From Sipunculus nudus (taxonomy: Eukaryota > Annelida > Sipuncula > Golfingiida > Sipunculidae): a stretch of 64,000 nt of DNA. Below, one piece after another: positions 1 to 12,382 of the stretch. Location of the stretch: assembly GCA_026874595.1 (NCBI GenBank), contig CM049319.1:60642917-60706916 (forward strand). Reading direction: 5' to 3'. Position numbers and translations under genes: made by a program. The stretch's first letter is position 1. Each line of letters opens with the position of its first letter. Below the pieces are notes generated by a model. That model was not told the DNA's origin and did no database searches. It worked only from the letters and a program-made list of their open reading frames with translations.

Positions 1-3000
1 AGCTTTGTCTTAGCAGTCCATAGGAAACATTGATGGTTGTCCCAGAGATGGTATTTACACACCAGTTTGTTCTTTGAGATGTTTTCCTTTGCCTTACTTC
101 CTTGCTTAGTACATAATATTAAGATACAGGCAATTATATCTGGTTTCTGATGTGTCTGGAAGACATATAGGGAGGTTATCCACATTTAAATCTACAGATG
201 TAAGATCCACACTGATCTGTGTATATGCATATACATTATATGTTGTGGTGAAAAGACACTGACTGATTTCAAGCAAACCTGATTGTAAATGTTCCATGAA
301 AAGATGATGTCCGATTATTGTAAACAAAAAAAGAAAGGGGTGATGCAATACAAATCATTCATGTTACCTTTTTCAATTTTACCCAAAAAAGTATAAGATC
401 TTAAAAAAGTTAAAAAGGAAAAAGTTTTCTACCTGGCCTCCACACTGTGCAGAGTTGGATAGGAATTGTTTCAAGGCAAATTACATAGATATTGGTGTTT
501 TTGTGGTAAGGACTTCAAAGAATAAGTAATATTTAGTAAACATGCGCATGTGAAAAAGGTGATTCCTTGAAATGTAACAAATTTTTTATTTTTAAAAGAT
601 TGACAGTTGAACAAGTAGTCCCAGCCATCCCACACTTTGTAACTGGAAGAGGCTTATTTTGAGAAAACTCCCTGTGAATCTGCTTTAACAGAGGCAAGAT
701 CTGTTTCATTGTCGTATTGTGTGTTAACTCTACCATAATTGGCTAACCCCATCGCTACCTGTATTGTACATGCTTAATCCCTGTATGTTAACCTCCCAGG
801 AAGAGGTGTCAGAATCATTGTCACTAAAATCCCATCAAAGCTTGCACTGCCAAAATTGATTTCTTGAAAAGAAAATCCTGAAGATATTTTTCTTGAATTA
901 TAGGCAGTATGCTTAAAGTCAGGAAAACATATATTATCTTGTTATCAGAAAAATTGGCCTTTATGAAAATATCTCAAGATACCATTTCTTGCCATATGAT
1001 ATCTTTTTCTGATGGCAAGAAAAATCATCTTTTTGAGAGAAAAAACTTTTTAATCACAAGAAAAATTTTCTTTACCATCACATGAAAAATCTTCTTGCCC
1101 TATTCCCTAGAACATTTTCCCACCATGAGATATTTTTTTGTGTTTGTGAGAAATTACAGGGAGTTGTGCAAGAAAATTAATCTTTTCAAGAAAATTATTT
1201 TTTGCAGTGTGTATATTCCAAAGTTTTTCTGCCGTGTTGTGCAAATATTCTGACTTATCATCTCTGTATTTCTTCTGGGCATTATTGACCTGATATATCC
1301 ACATTTTGTATGACTTATAAAAAACATGCTCCTGTAGATTTCGGCCACCATGTGGTCAGAAGTGTTACATTTTGTTACGTCTTGTTTTCATACTGGCAGG
1401 ATACAACCCAGTGAATGTTAGGTCACAAGTGATGGACTGTTTTGTTGTAAGTTAAGCTGTGATTTTATGCATGCAGTATGCGGATAGCAAGAGTGTAATA
1501 TGTTATTCTTAAGGTAGTTTTACAAAAAATATTTGCATAGGGAATATTTGGAGGGCGGTAAAACAAACTACTGTATGGGACCGATGATATCAAGACAACA
1601 ACTAGATCACACTCGTGTCTGTATGTCATGTGGTAACCAGGTCCGTTGTTGCAATACATATGACAACCAGGTCAAACTGTACACTTAGGATTCCATTTTT
1701 CCATGCATCTCATTCCATATGCCACAGGTCAAATACATGGTTGATGATAACAATAGTGAGCAAAAGCAAATTATCTGCATACTGCATACCAGGAGACAAG
1801 TAAAGTCATCTTGAGGCTGTTGCATTCTACATAGATCTATATTCACCAGGGCATTAAGGGGCGACTTGTGGACCGGTATTTCATATTATAAACTTTTCTA
1901 CTGTATCTTGTAAACATTGTCTTTTGAGAAGGTTGGTAAAATAGAAACTTGCTATTGTATGGATTCCTAGTTGCAAAACTGAATTAATTTTAAATGTTCC
2001 AATGTTTGTTTTGTGTCAGATCACAAAATTTTAGTTACTCTGATTCTAGATCTGGTGTTAAGCCACAAAATTTTAATTACACATACAGTTTTTGGTCTGC
2101 TTAAGGTTCAGTTACATGTACAGTTTTAAATTTTGGATTGTGTCAAGCCACAAAATTTCAGTTACTCCAGTGTTTAGTCTGTGTCAGGCTACACTGGTAT
2201 GGGAACATATGGATCCCTTTACATAGCATTTTTCAGGACTTTCTGTTTCTCTGTCCTCTTTTCTTACTTCATGTTAAAACAGAATCTCTGTCCTCTGTTC
2301 AAAATTTTTCAAACAGACTACTGTGATTTACTTTATGTTTGTGAAGGTTTTAAATTTTTTATATTCATCAGGGAAATTATGGCAAAAATTCACAGGTGAG
2401 CTTTGGGTCCTTGGGGCCCTTGTTATATAAACCAGTCATCCTTGAAAAGGTGGACAGTTGTTTGTACATTAACTTCATTGGTGTCTCTTGTGTTTTCATG
2501 CAAATAGCATCTACTTTCAAAGAAGTTCTGTTATAAATGTTAACAGATCTTTTAATATTGTTGTCAATCAAAGATTTATATCCTACTGAAATGTTGAGGA
2601 TTTTAGCGTGGTCCAATAATGCATTCTTCCTTACACTTTGTCGATAAACTTTCCATTGCCAGTAAACTCTGATGAATTCTTGCTACAGTACTGTCCTCAG
2701 AATAATCTTGTGTCACACGCCTATGCCCTTATCAAACCCTGACAGGTTTATATTTTTCACAGTTTCTCAGTTCTACTCGTGGGCTACAATTTGTGTACAC
2801 ACTTAACCAAGATGTTACAGGTTGGATGTTGAAATCATATCAGATCATTTATTTTATATTTAAAAAGCAAACAAAAATTTCTGCTTATTCAATGTAACTT
2901 TTGGTTTTGGCAAATTAATTCATATATGTACTTCTGTACTGTGTGTATGTTTTTGTATGATAAGATCAGGAAAATGGAACCAACACCAAATAACTGTACT

Positions 3001-5490
3001 CACTGAAAGACGGGGAAATCCTGATAATGTAACCTCGCATATATAAGCCAGCCATAGTATTTAAAGAAATTTTGTTGAAGGTCTCATCATGGTTGCTTTA
3101 TCAATGATTGTTACCTGGTGTGTTTTGCATAAATGGGCATGTTACCTTGTTCTCTAGTGTAAGAACAAGACCTTCAAATAAGCAAATCATTATAGTATGA
3201 CAAATTTTGATGCTGCATATACAGGAAGAGCAGCAATTACAGGATGTGAGCATTATTCAATATACATTCAAGAAAACAAGATCCATTTGATACTAGATAC
3301 GGATGGTGTTATTGTGGATGTTTAAAAACATACAACAGTATACCTAATAAAATATTTCATAAAATATCACTTATATTTGTTAGGTATACAAAGTTCATTT
3401 GATTTGAAATTCTTTCGACTGATATTTGTTTACATATGATTGGCAAGTGCCAATCAAGCCAATATTAATAGCCATGGTGGTTTATATATCTGTAGATAAT
3501 ATTTATCACACATTTCCCTCCAGTTAGTGGTAGGTATCTATATTAACACAGTTATCCTAAAGCATTGATTCGATAATCTTATAACGATCCTACTTCACTT
3601 TCACTGTCATGTTCAGCTGGTTCTTGATATAATGCAGATTGATCCATATCGGCAACTGCTTATGTTAATGGTTTCAAATGACTCCACTGTGGGTCCTGTG
3701 TATCATAGGACACAGTTGATAGGTTATTGTTGTAGATCATATTGTGTAAACAAATCTGACAGCTTCATATGTATACTGCAAACACTTGTTAATGGCATTT
3801 ACCAACATTTTACACAACTTTTTGCTTTTCTTTTTTTACTTGTTTCATGATTTTCTTTCAGCTAATTAAATCAAGCTTTTTTTTGGCTTAATTATATCAA
3901 ATATTTTACTCCAATATGGAGCCTGTTCTTTTTGCGAAGACCTTTTAATATGGCTTGTTTGAATGTTGGTACCTTGGCAGGATTCCTGTTAGATGGGAAT
4001 GTTGCTTAGAACATCAACCCAATTTAATGTATTCAAAAGGTACATTTTCAGAGAACTATATTTCTCATTTTTTAAGTTTTTTTTGGTGCTTTCTGTCTAG
4101 TATATAAATTTTTCTGTGATATAAAATACTAATTAAAGATTCACTTATGTTTTGATTATGGTAAACAGCATAGATTACAACAGAAGTGTTATTAACTATT
4201 ATGACTGGTATTGCCTTCAAATTTACCAGAGAGCAGCCACATTGGATATTAATATTCATGAAATATTTGTTAAGCAACCACACAGGTTATCAACTGTATA
4301 GTCACAGTATTTTTAACATTACTTGCACAATTGGTAACAATGAGACACTTGGCACGTCAAGGGTAGCACTGTGTTGATTTCATCCCCACACTTGCCATGC
4401 TTGTCACTAGTGCACTCCAGCAGGATGATACAGACATGCTGGGCTGATATAACTCACAATAACCAGGGGGGCACCGTGCTACCGTGTTGTTTCCCGTTGA
4501 TAACATTCCTGGTTGGTTGATAATAATAGGTAATGAACTAAGTCTGTGTTAAGCAAAGTAGCAATTTTATTTTTATTCCCCCTACAGCTGCTATTATATA
4601 AAAATTGTCTCTCTTTGTACATTATTAATATTATACAGGTCCCCTTTTATTTCTGATTTTGTCTTTATTTTGCAAAACAGCATGTTATTTTGGTTTGTAT
4701 TTATAACAAATTATATATTGTGAACATGTATAGCATTTGTTTATCCTATATCATGCCAGACTGTATTAATAAATATGATATTTATATGAATGATTTACAT
4801 TATTAATTGCCAAAGCCAGGCTGGGCATTGTGTGTGTGTGTGTGTGTGCATCTGCAAATTCTGTTCCAGCAAACAAAATACCTAATGCGACATACTTCTT
4901 TGTAACAGCAAATTGTTTTGGAGTACTACACCAGAAGGAGGGGATAAAAATTAGTCTCTGAAGTACAAGAGTCCCAAATTTGTATTTTTTATTTTATTTG
5001 CATACCTACAGGTTGTCGTCATGAGGAAACAGTGTTTGCACACAATGGACTTATTATTTCAAAAAGTGTATGCAAACTCGTGTGTGCTAAACAACTGAAA
5101 AGGGGGTATCATGTAGCCTTGCACTTCAAGTTGCAGACTATATAGAAAAACATAAAATGCGATATTTTTGTATGTACATGTATGTATGCCTGAGGGTCAT
5201 TTACCACCCTTTTTCTTTTAGTCATGGTGAACAAAAAAGCGCACTGCAAATGGTGCACAATACACCCAACGCAGATCTGGTGATCTCTGACCTCCTTACA
5301 TATACATCATGAATTTTGGTGGGAATGTAATTCAGGTGAGAAACTTGATTGGTAAATATTCATGAGTATCATCAAAATCCGCAGCATTGAGCCACCAAAG
5401 TCTGTTTACCTGTACCTCTGACCTCATTAAACATATTGGTATTGATGAACATAGAACATAGGGGACATAATGACTAATATTTCTATTGAG
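1..5490. other. AT-rich sequence, no gene recognised
   Basis: No open frame here is long or shows a recognisable domain, and I see no convincing splice-flanked exon. The sequence looks mostly single copy within the window. It could be intergenic DNA, a long 3' UTR or an intron of a neighbouring gene; the sequence alone does not decide. Confidence 0.5.
4829..4848. repeat. (TG)10 microsatellite
   Basis: Uninterrupted TG dinucleotide run of about 20 bases, read directly. Confidence 0.95.
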
Positions 5491-6002
5491 TTTTATAAGC
5501 TCAGCTGACTATAAGTCACTGAGCTATAGTCGTGGTCCTTTGTCCGTCCGGCTGCCCGTTAACAGGGCACGTTTTGAAACCGTTGGACCTACCAATCCAA
5601 AATATTGCATACAGTTAGATGTCCCCAAAATCTCCTATCATACTGAAAATTGGGTCCCTAAGACTTCGTATCTTTTAGATATTAAGGAAAACCCTCCGTT
5701 TTCCTTAAAAACCCATTGTTACAGTTCAAGACTGCCTTATCTCAAAACAAATGATCTGAATTTGATCATAGTAAATATTCATATTCTTCCATACATTTTC
5801 TATGTACAAACCAAAAAATAGGTCAGTATTGTGTAATTCGTTGAAGTTATGGGCCCAAACATAATACAACTTGAAAAATTCAGGAAATTTATTTACTCAC
5901 TTAACATAAGAATTGCTGATGCTAGAGACTTTTTTTCAGGGATATAACTTCATTTGATCAAGATTCAATTGTCTACCAAAAATTAGATCTGAATTTTGCA
6001 AT
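5491..6002 (+). mobile_element. Family A repeat, 5' fragment
   Basis: Begins with the family A 5' end (AGCTCAGCTGACTATAAGTC, then a CTATAGTCGTGG and CCGTCCG stretch) and resembles the first part of the copies at 9191 and 18711. It is cut off where a family F 5' end (TTTTTAGCTCACCTAACT) begins at about 6003. No protein is encoded; the open frame across it is repeat translation. Confidence 0.65.
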
Positions 6003-6459
6003 TTTTAGCTCACCTAACTAAGTCATTTGAGCTATAGCGATTACCCTTTGTCCGTCGTCCGTCTGTCAGTTAACCAGGCACAAATCGTAACTGCTGGATC
6101 TAGAATCTTGTAACTTGACATTTTTAGAGGTCCATTAAAAACCTCCTTGGAAACCAGAAATTAGGTCTCTGTTACCCATATCCTTTGAGCTATGGGGTCC
6201 CAAATTACCCCCCCAGAATAGTCAAAACTTTCATACAAAAACTTCAATATCTCATTAACATTATCACTGATGGTCATGATGTTTGGCATACATATTGATC
6301 ATGAGATGTTTCATCAGTTTCTGCAGACTGGTGGTGCCATAAGTATTTTTTACTTTTTACAAATTGTTTTCTCTATTTTTATGCCCCCGCCACAAAGTGG
6401 CTGGGGCATATAGTTTTACCCATGTCCGTCATTCCGTCATTCCGAAATCAAACAGTTGT

Positions 6460-7188
6460 ACGGACTTTTTTTCGCAATGCCTGCAGATATTGGCCTGATT
6501 TTTATTTGTGTGGGCAGATAAGGACCAGTTACAGATCAAGTTCACGTTTTGTCCCGGTTGACCTACTTTTGACCGTTTTACGGCTCCTAAACTTAGAAAA
6601 TTTCATGATAAATAGAAATTTTCATGACAAATACACATGTATGGACTTTTTTTCGCAATGCCTGCAGATATTGGCCTGATTTTTGGTGTGTGGGCAGATA
6701 ATGACCAGTTACAGATCGAGTTTGCGTTTTGTCCCGGTTGACCTATTTTTGACCGTTTTACTGCTCCTAAACTTAGAAAATTTCATGAAAAATAGAAATT
6801 TTCAGGACAAATACACATGTACGGACTTTTTTTCGCAATGCCTGCAGATATTGGCCTGATTTTTGGTGTGTGGGCAGATAATGACCAGTTACAGATTGAG
6901 TTCGCGTTTGGTCTCGGTTGACCTACTTTTGACCATTTTACGGCTCCTAAACTTAGAAAATTTCATGAAAAATAGAAATTTTCATGACAAATACACATGT
7001 ACGGACTTTTTTTCGCAATGCCTGCAGATATTGGCCTGATTTTTGGTGTGTGGGTAGATAATGACCAGTTACAGATCGAGTTCGCGTTTCGTCCCGGTTG
7101 ACCTACTTTTGACCGTTTTACAGCTCCTAAACTTAGAAAAAATTCATGAAAAATAGAAATTTTCATGACAAATACACATGTACAGCTG
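6460..7188 (+). repeat. 180-bp tandem array inside family D
   Basis: Four near-identical units with the landmark CTGCAGATATTGGCC at 6481, 6662, 6842 and 7022, a spacing of 180-181 bp. Two more diverged units follow the family E insertion, with landmarks near 7885 and 8061. Units start with a T-rich run followed by CGCAATGC. Confidence 0.9.
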
Positions 7189-7864
7189 TTTTTAGCCCTC
7201 AGCTCATAGGCTGATGGGCTATTGTCGTCACCCAAGCTGTCCGTCTGTCCATCTGTCTTTCCGGTGTCTGTCCGTCCGTCCATTCCGCGTCTGTTAACTT
7301 TTACCTTGTGAGCAGGATATCATTAAAAGGATTCACCGTTGGAATTTTATTTCATCAGTGAAGATGTATATCGATAAAATCTCGGTCAAGTTTGAAGATG
7401 GGTGACCTTGACCCATTTTTCTACATTTTAGAGCTGATTATAGAAAAACACTCAGAAGTTTATATCTCAGGAACCATGATGTGGATTTTCACAAAACTTA
7501 CTATGATCATTGGGACTGATGGTCTGTATGTGCTGCACAATTTTGGTGGCGCCACCTGCAATTTCTGATTTTTTAATGAAATTTTATCGGATTTTTTCAA
7601 TTTTGGCCTTTTGTTCAGGATATCTCCAAAGGTATTCAACACAGGAACTTCATTTCTTCAGTGCTATTGCATTATATTTACAAAATCTTGGTCAAGTTCA
7701 AAGATGGGTGATCTTGACCTACTTTTCAAGGTCACAGAGCTTAGTATAGAAAAAAACTTAGGAGCTTATTTCTCAGGAAGCATTTGGTGGATTGTTATGA
7801 AACATGGTATATACCTCTCCAATTTAAATTTATAAATGATTATCAACTTTTGCTAATATTCTAG
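7189..7864 (+). mobile_element. Family E element nested in family D
   Basis: Starts TTTTTAGCCCTCAGCTC, followed by a self-complementary AGCCC...GGGCT stretch, and ends CTAG at 7861-7864, after which the family D unit resumes with TTTCGCAATG. It carries the exact palindrome GGTGGCGCCACC at 7545-7556. The host unit on both sides supports these boundaries to within a few T residues. Confidence 0.6.
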
Positions 7865-9190
7865 TTTCGCAATGCAATGCTTACAGATACTGGCCTAATG
7901 TTTGGTCTGTGGCTGCATAATGACCACTTACAGATCAAGTTCGCATTTCATCCCAGTTAACCTATTTTTCACCATATGACAGATCCTGAACATAGAAAAT
8001 TTCATGAAAGACAGAAATTTTCATGAAAAATGCACATATATGGACTTTTTTTCACAATACCTGCAGATACTGGCCTGATTTTTGGTGTGTTGCTTGATAA
8101 TGACCCTTTACAGATCGAGTTTGCATTTTGCTCTTGTTGACCTACTTTGGACCATACAACACTTCCTGAACTTAAAAAATTTTACAAAATTTAACAAATG
8201 TTTCTAATTTGCCCCAGGCAGGGGCATTCGTGTCGTTCCGGCACATCTAGTTGAAAAATGTGAACGTCTGTTATCAGGGCACAAATCATAAAGACTGGAC
8301 CTAGAATCTTCATTCTTGACATGGTGAGAGACCTATGGAAAGTCTCCATGGAAACCTGAAATAAGGTCTCTGTTGCCCATATCCATTGAGCTGTAGGGCT
8401 ACCAATTACTCCCCCAGAAAAATGGAATATTTGATAAAAAAAAACTGCAACATATCATTTACTACATCACTGATGGTCATGATTTTTGGCATACATATTG
8501 ATCAAGAGGTGCTCCATCAGTTCCTTCAGACTTGGTGCGCCACCTCTTTTTTTTTAAATTTTATGAATTTTTTTCTGTATTTTTTAGACCTTTAAAGATG
8601 TGGTTTTCTGTCAACAGGGTACAAATAGTAACAACTGGACCTAGAATCTTCATTCTTGTCATGCAAGGAGGCCCATGAAAAATGTCTGTGGAAATCTGAA
8701 ATTAGGTCTCTAGCTGTTACCCATATCCTTCAAGCTATAGGACTCCAAAGTATCCCTCAGAATAATGGTCAATTTGATACAAAGCTGAAGTATCAGAAAA
8801 ACTAATGCAGAGATCACCATGATTCCTTGCATGGATATTAATTATGGTATGTTTCATCAGTTTCTGCAGACTGGTGGTGCCACCTATATTTTATTTAATT
8901 TTTCAATTTTTTTTTCTCTATTTTTGAGACCTTTAAGGATGCTGTCATCCGTTAACGTGGCACAAATTGTAACAACTGGACCTAGAATCTTTATTCTTGT
9001 CATTCAAGGAGGCCCATGAAAATAGTCTGTAAAAAAACCTGAAATTAGGTCTCTGTTACCCATATTCTTCAAGCTATAGAACTCCAAAGTATCCCTCAGA
9101 ATAATAGAAAATTTGATACAAAAGGTTAAGTATCTAAACAACTAATGTAGAGATCATCATGATTCTTTGCATTGATATTGACCATTAAGT

Positions 9191-11839
9191 GTTTTAAGCT
9201 CAGCTGACTATAAGTCATCTGAGCTATAGTCGTGGACCGTCGTCTGTCTGTCTGTCCATCCGTCTGTCCGGATGTCCATCCGTAAGACTGGCACGTTTCG
9301 ACACCATTGGACCTACAAATCTGAAATTTGCCATACAGTTAGATGTCCCAAAAATCTCCTACCATGCCGAAAATTGAGTCAATAGGACTTGGTTCCTTCA
9401 AGATATTAAGGAAAAACCTCAATTTTTTATTAGAAATCTATTTTCACACTTCAGGACTGCCTAATATCAAAACCACTCATCTGGTTCTCTTCATATTTAC
9501 CATAAATATTCCTCTATATAGTTCCTATGTACATGCCAGGAATTAAGTCAGTATTATTTAATTTAAAAAAGTTATGGGCCCAAACATAATGGACTTTGTA
9601 AAAAAATCAGGAAAGATATTTGACCACTTAGGACCAAAAGTGTTAAAGGTAAGGACTTTTTTTCAGTAATACAACTTTAATTGATCAAAATTGAAATGTA
9701 TACCAAAAATTAGATCAAAATCTGTTAATTTTTTTTAAATATTGGCAAAAATATAAAATTGGTACCTCAAATTTTGCCCAAGTTTGACCATGGCACGTTT
9801 TTTTATCTGTAAGTACTGTGGATTTAATTTTCACAGCATGTTTTTGTTAGCATTTTGTCTGTTAACACCAAAAATTTGAAACCAGTTGATCAAAAACTGT
9901 AGATTTTATTCTGGTTTTCAAGCACCATATCACATTAAGATTACATCAAGCTAGTGTTATGCAGTGAGCTAGAGCTCAGCTCCCCAGCTTCAGCTCTTAG
10001 TTCCTTAAATTTAGCATACAGTTAGATGTCTCCAAAATCCCCTACCATGCCAAGAATTTTATCACTAGGACTTAATTCCTTCGAAATATTAATGAAAAAC
10101 TTCTTTTTTCCATTAAAAACCCATTGTTACACTGTAAGACTGCCTAATATCAAAACCACTGATCTGACTTTGATCATATATAATATACATATTTTTCTAA
10201 ACATTCGCTATGCATATGCCAGAAATGATGTCAGTATTGCGTAATTGTTTTAAGTTATGGGTCCAAACATAATGCACTTTTTAAAAAATCAAGAAATATA
10301 TTTACTCCCTTAATAAGAAGAGGATTGCTGAAGCTAGAGATTTTTTGTCAGGGATGTAACATTATTTAATCAAGATTCAATTGAATACCCAAAATTAGTT
10401 CTGAATTTTTCAAATTTTATAAGTTAGTAGTATAAATATAAAATGAGTACCTTAAATTTTGCCAAATTTTGACCATGGCAGGTTTGTTTCCTGTGAGCAC
10501 TGTTGATATAATTTTCATTTCATGCATACAAAAGGATTTCAGCTTTTTTGTTTAGAAAGCTGAAAGAAAATGGCCAAAAATTGTAGCTTTTATTAATGTT
10601 TTTATGAGACCATGTCAAAACCAGGCTGTCCCAAGCCACTCTTCAGTCACCTGTATGTTGACCTTATTGACCTTTCAGCAAATTATGCATGCTTGACGGA
10701 GGCATACACTGGGGCAGCCAGGCAGCTTATGGCCAGCCACAGTTGATCCAGGTGTCCAACCCAACTTATCTAGTAGTTGTTTTGACCAACAACATAACAA
10801 GAAACTATAAATTAATAAATTTTTATTGGTTTTTAATAACAAATTAAAGAAAAATTAATAGAAAAGGAATTTGTTAGTTGATGAGTAACAGGAAATTTAC
10901 TTGCAGTAACTGATGATGTAAGAATCTTGTATGGATGGATAGAATGTCAGGTATTCCAAATAATACCATGCAGTCATCTGTGGTATTTTCCAGTTCAAAT
11001 TTTTAATGATAACAAAAATAAATCATATTATTCATTACCAATCATTAGGGATCATATGAAGGAAATTAATGATAGACAAAGATACAGTTGATAATATTAA
11101 TGTAGATTCCTACTGTGTCTAGTGTGTAGATTGATGTGAAAGTAGTCCAAAGTGAATATATTACATTTATTTTTTTAATATAAATAAAAGTCATAAAACC
11201 AGGTACTTATGATCATTATTTAAATTTGTGAATTTTGTATATTCTGGATTCTCAACATCATTGATTGGCTAAAACTGAATAAATACCAGACATGGTGCAA
11301 ATACTTTGCAAATGTATTTGAATACGAATATGAATCATTATAAAATTTCTTGCATAAGAATGGATATTCAGGTAAAAACGAAAGTATTTGAATACCAGTG
11401 CAAATACTTTCAAAATGTATTCATGAATGCATTCATGAATATATAATATTATTTTAATAATCATATCAGTTATATTTTATTTTTATTTTTTTTATAATGA
11501 TTTTCTTATTATTTTTAATAAAAATTATATTTGGCACAATATTTGTTATTAAATTAAAATAAATAGTTAAACTCTTATATTATATGTGCTGCTTATAAGT
11601 TATATGGCCAAGTCAGAATCTGTGTGACAATAGCACTCCATTTGTCAATAAAATAAATGAAATCAATCCTCTTCTCTGTCTCCAAAGATACTATCAAAAT
11701 CATACATAAGCTAAACACCAACAACTTATAATAAAGCTTTTATTTATTACCACACAAAACCAGCATGTGCCTCATTTCCAAATCATATTTTTTTTATCAT
11801 ATATAACAGCTGAGCGCCGTGACCCATGGGTCCCTTGTT
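9191..11839 (+). mobile_element. Family A element, copy 2, near complete
   Basis: The 5' end is AGCTCAGCTGACTATAAGTC and the 3' end is CAGCTGAGCGCCGTGACC, then ATGGGTCCCTTGTT. GCTCAGCTG at the start is inverted as CAGCTGAGC close to the end. The 12-bp perfect palindrome GACCCATGGGTC forms a 3' hairpin just before CCTTGTT. About 2.65 kb long and colinear with 18711-21333 and, inverted, with 52780-55452. AT-rich interior with no conserved frame. Best explained as a non-autonomous Helentron-like element. Confidence 0.7.
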
Positions 11840-12382
11840 AAATACAAATTTATAAAACTTGTAAATAAAAAAAAAATTAATCAGATAAATACTATTTTAA
11901 TGGAAAAAGTGGATATGCTTAAATAATAGGGTTCTATATAAACTTAAATGCATTATTCCCTTGAAAGTGAAATAAAGGTATTAGTCCATTCTGTCCACTG
12001 GCCTGTCCATCTGTAAATTTTTCATATGCATCACAGTATCTCAAAACTTTTACCGTTTTTCCGCATGACAGTCTTGTCAGAGTATTAGTTTGCAATCATA
12101 TATTTAACCAAATAGGAGGGCCTTTTTCCTCTTAGCTTCTCATATGCTTATATAAATGAAAAACATTAAAATAGAATATTTTGCATTTGCAAAAATTTCA
12201 ATTTTAAGCTGAGCGCCGTGACCCATGGGTCCCTTGTTTCTGATACATATTTAAAAAAAAATATTCAAATATGATCCAAAAATCAGATCTTAAAGACAAG
12301 TTCTCATTATGATGTCTATAATGTTAATAATTGTCATAAGTGTCTTGACAGTGATGTGAAAGTATTCAAAAGTGAATATAAT
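11840..12382 (+). repeat. Sequence between A and C elements, with an extra family A 3' end
   Basis: AT-rich, no gene. At 12207-12239 there is a second family A 3' terminus (GCTGAGCGCCGTGACC with hairpin, then CCCTTGTTT), suggesting that copy 2 was inserted into an older A relative. The copy at 18711 shows the same arrangement, with another A end at 21533-21566. Confidence 0.5.

Larger units (their letters stand above)
6381..8250 (+). mobile_element. Family D element, HINE-like, with 180-bp tandem units
   Basis: The 5' end, ATGCCCCCGCCAC, folds on itself with GTGGCTGGGGCAT. Near the 3' end the inverted motif GGCAGGGGCAT appears at about 8213-8227. A small hairpin follows (GTGTCG-TTC-CGGCAC, one G-T pair), then CTAG at 8247-8250. 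A terminal motif with a subterminal inverted copy, a 3' hairpin and a CTAG end is the pattern known for non-autonomous Helitron/Helentron elements. No Rep or helicase is encoded. Family E is nested inside at 7189-7864. Confidence 0.65.
6003..9190 (+). mobile_element. Family F repeat, split by a family D insertion
   Basis: The 5' end is TTTTTAGCTCACCTAACT. The body consists of loosely repeated units of about 340 bp, each with a GGCACAAAT-GTAAC-CTGGACCTAGAATCTT stretch and a degenerate GGTGGTGCCACC palindrome. Units lie at 6060-6380, then 8251-8590, 8591-8935 and 8936-9190. The family D element at 6381-8250 interrupts it. The 3' end is missing because family A copy 2 starts at 9191. A complete relative lies at 40352-41000. 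Confidence 0.6.
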
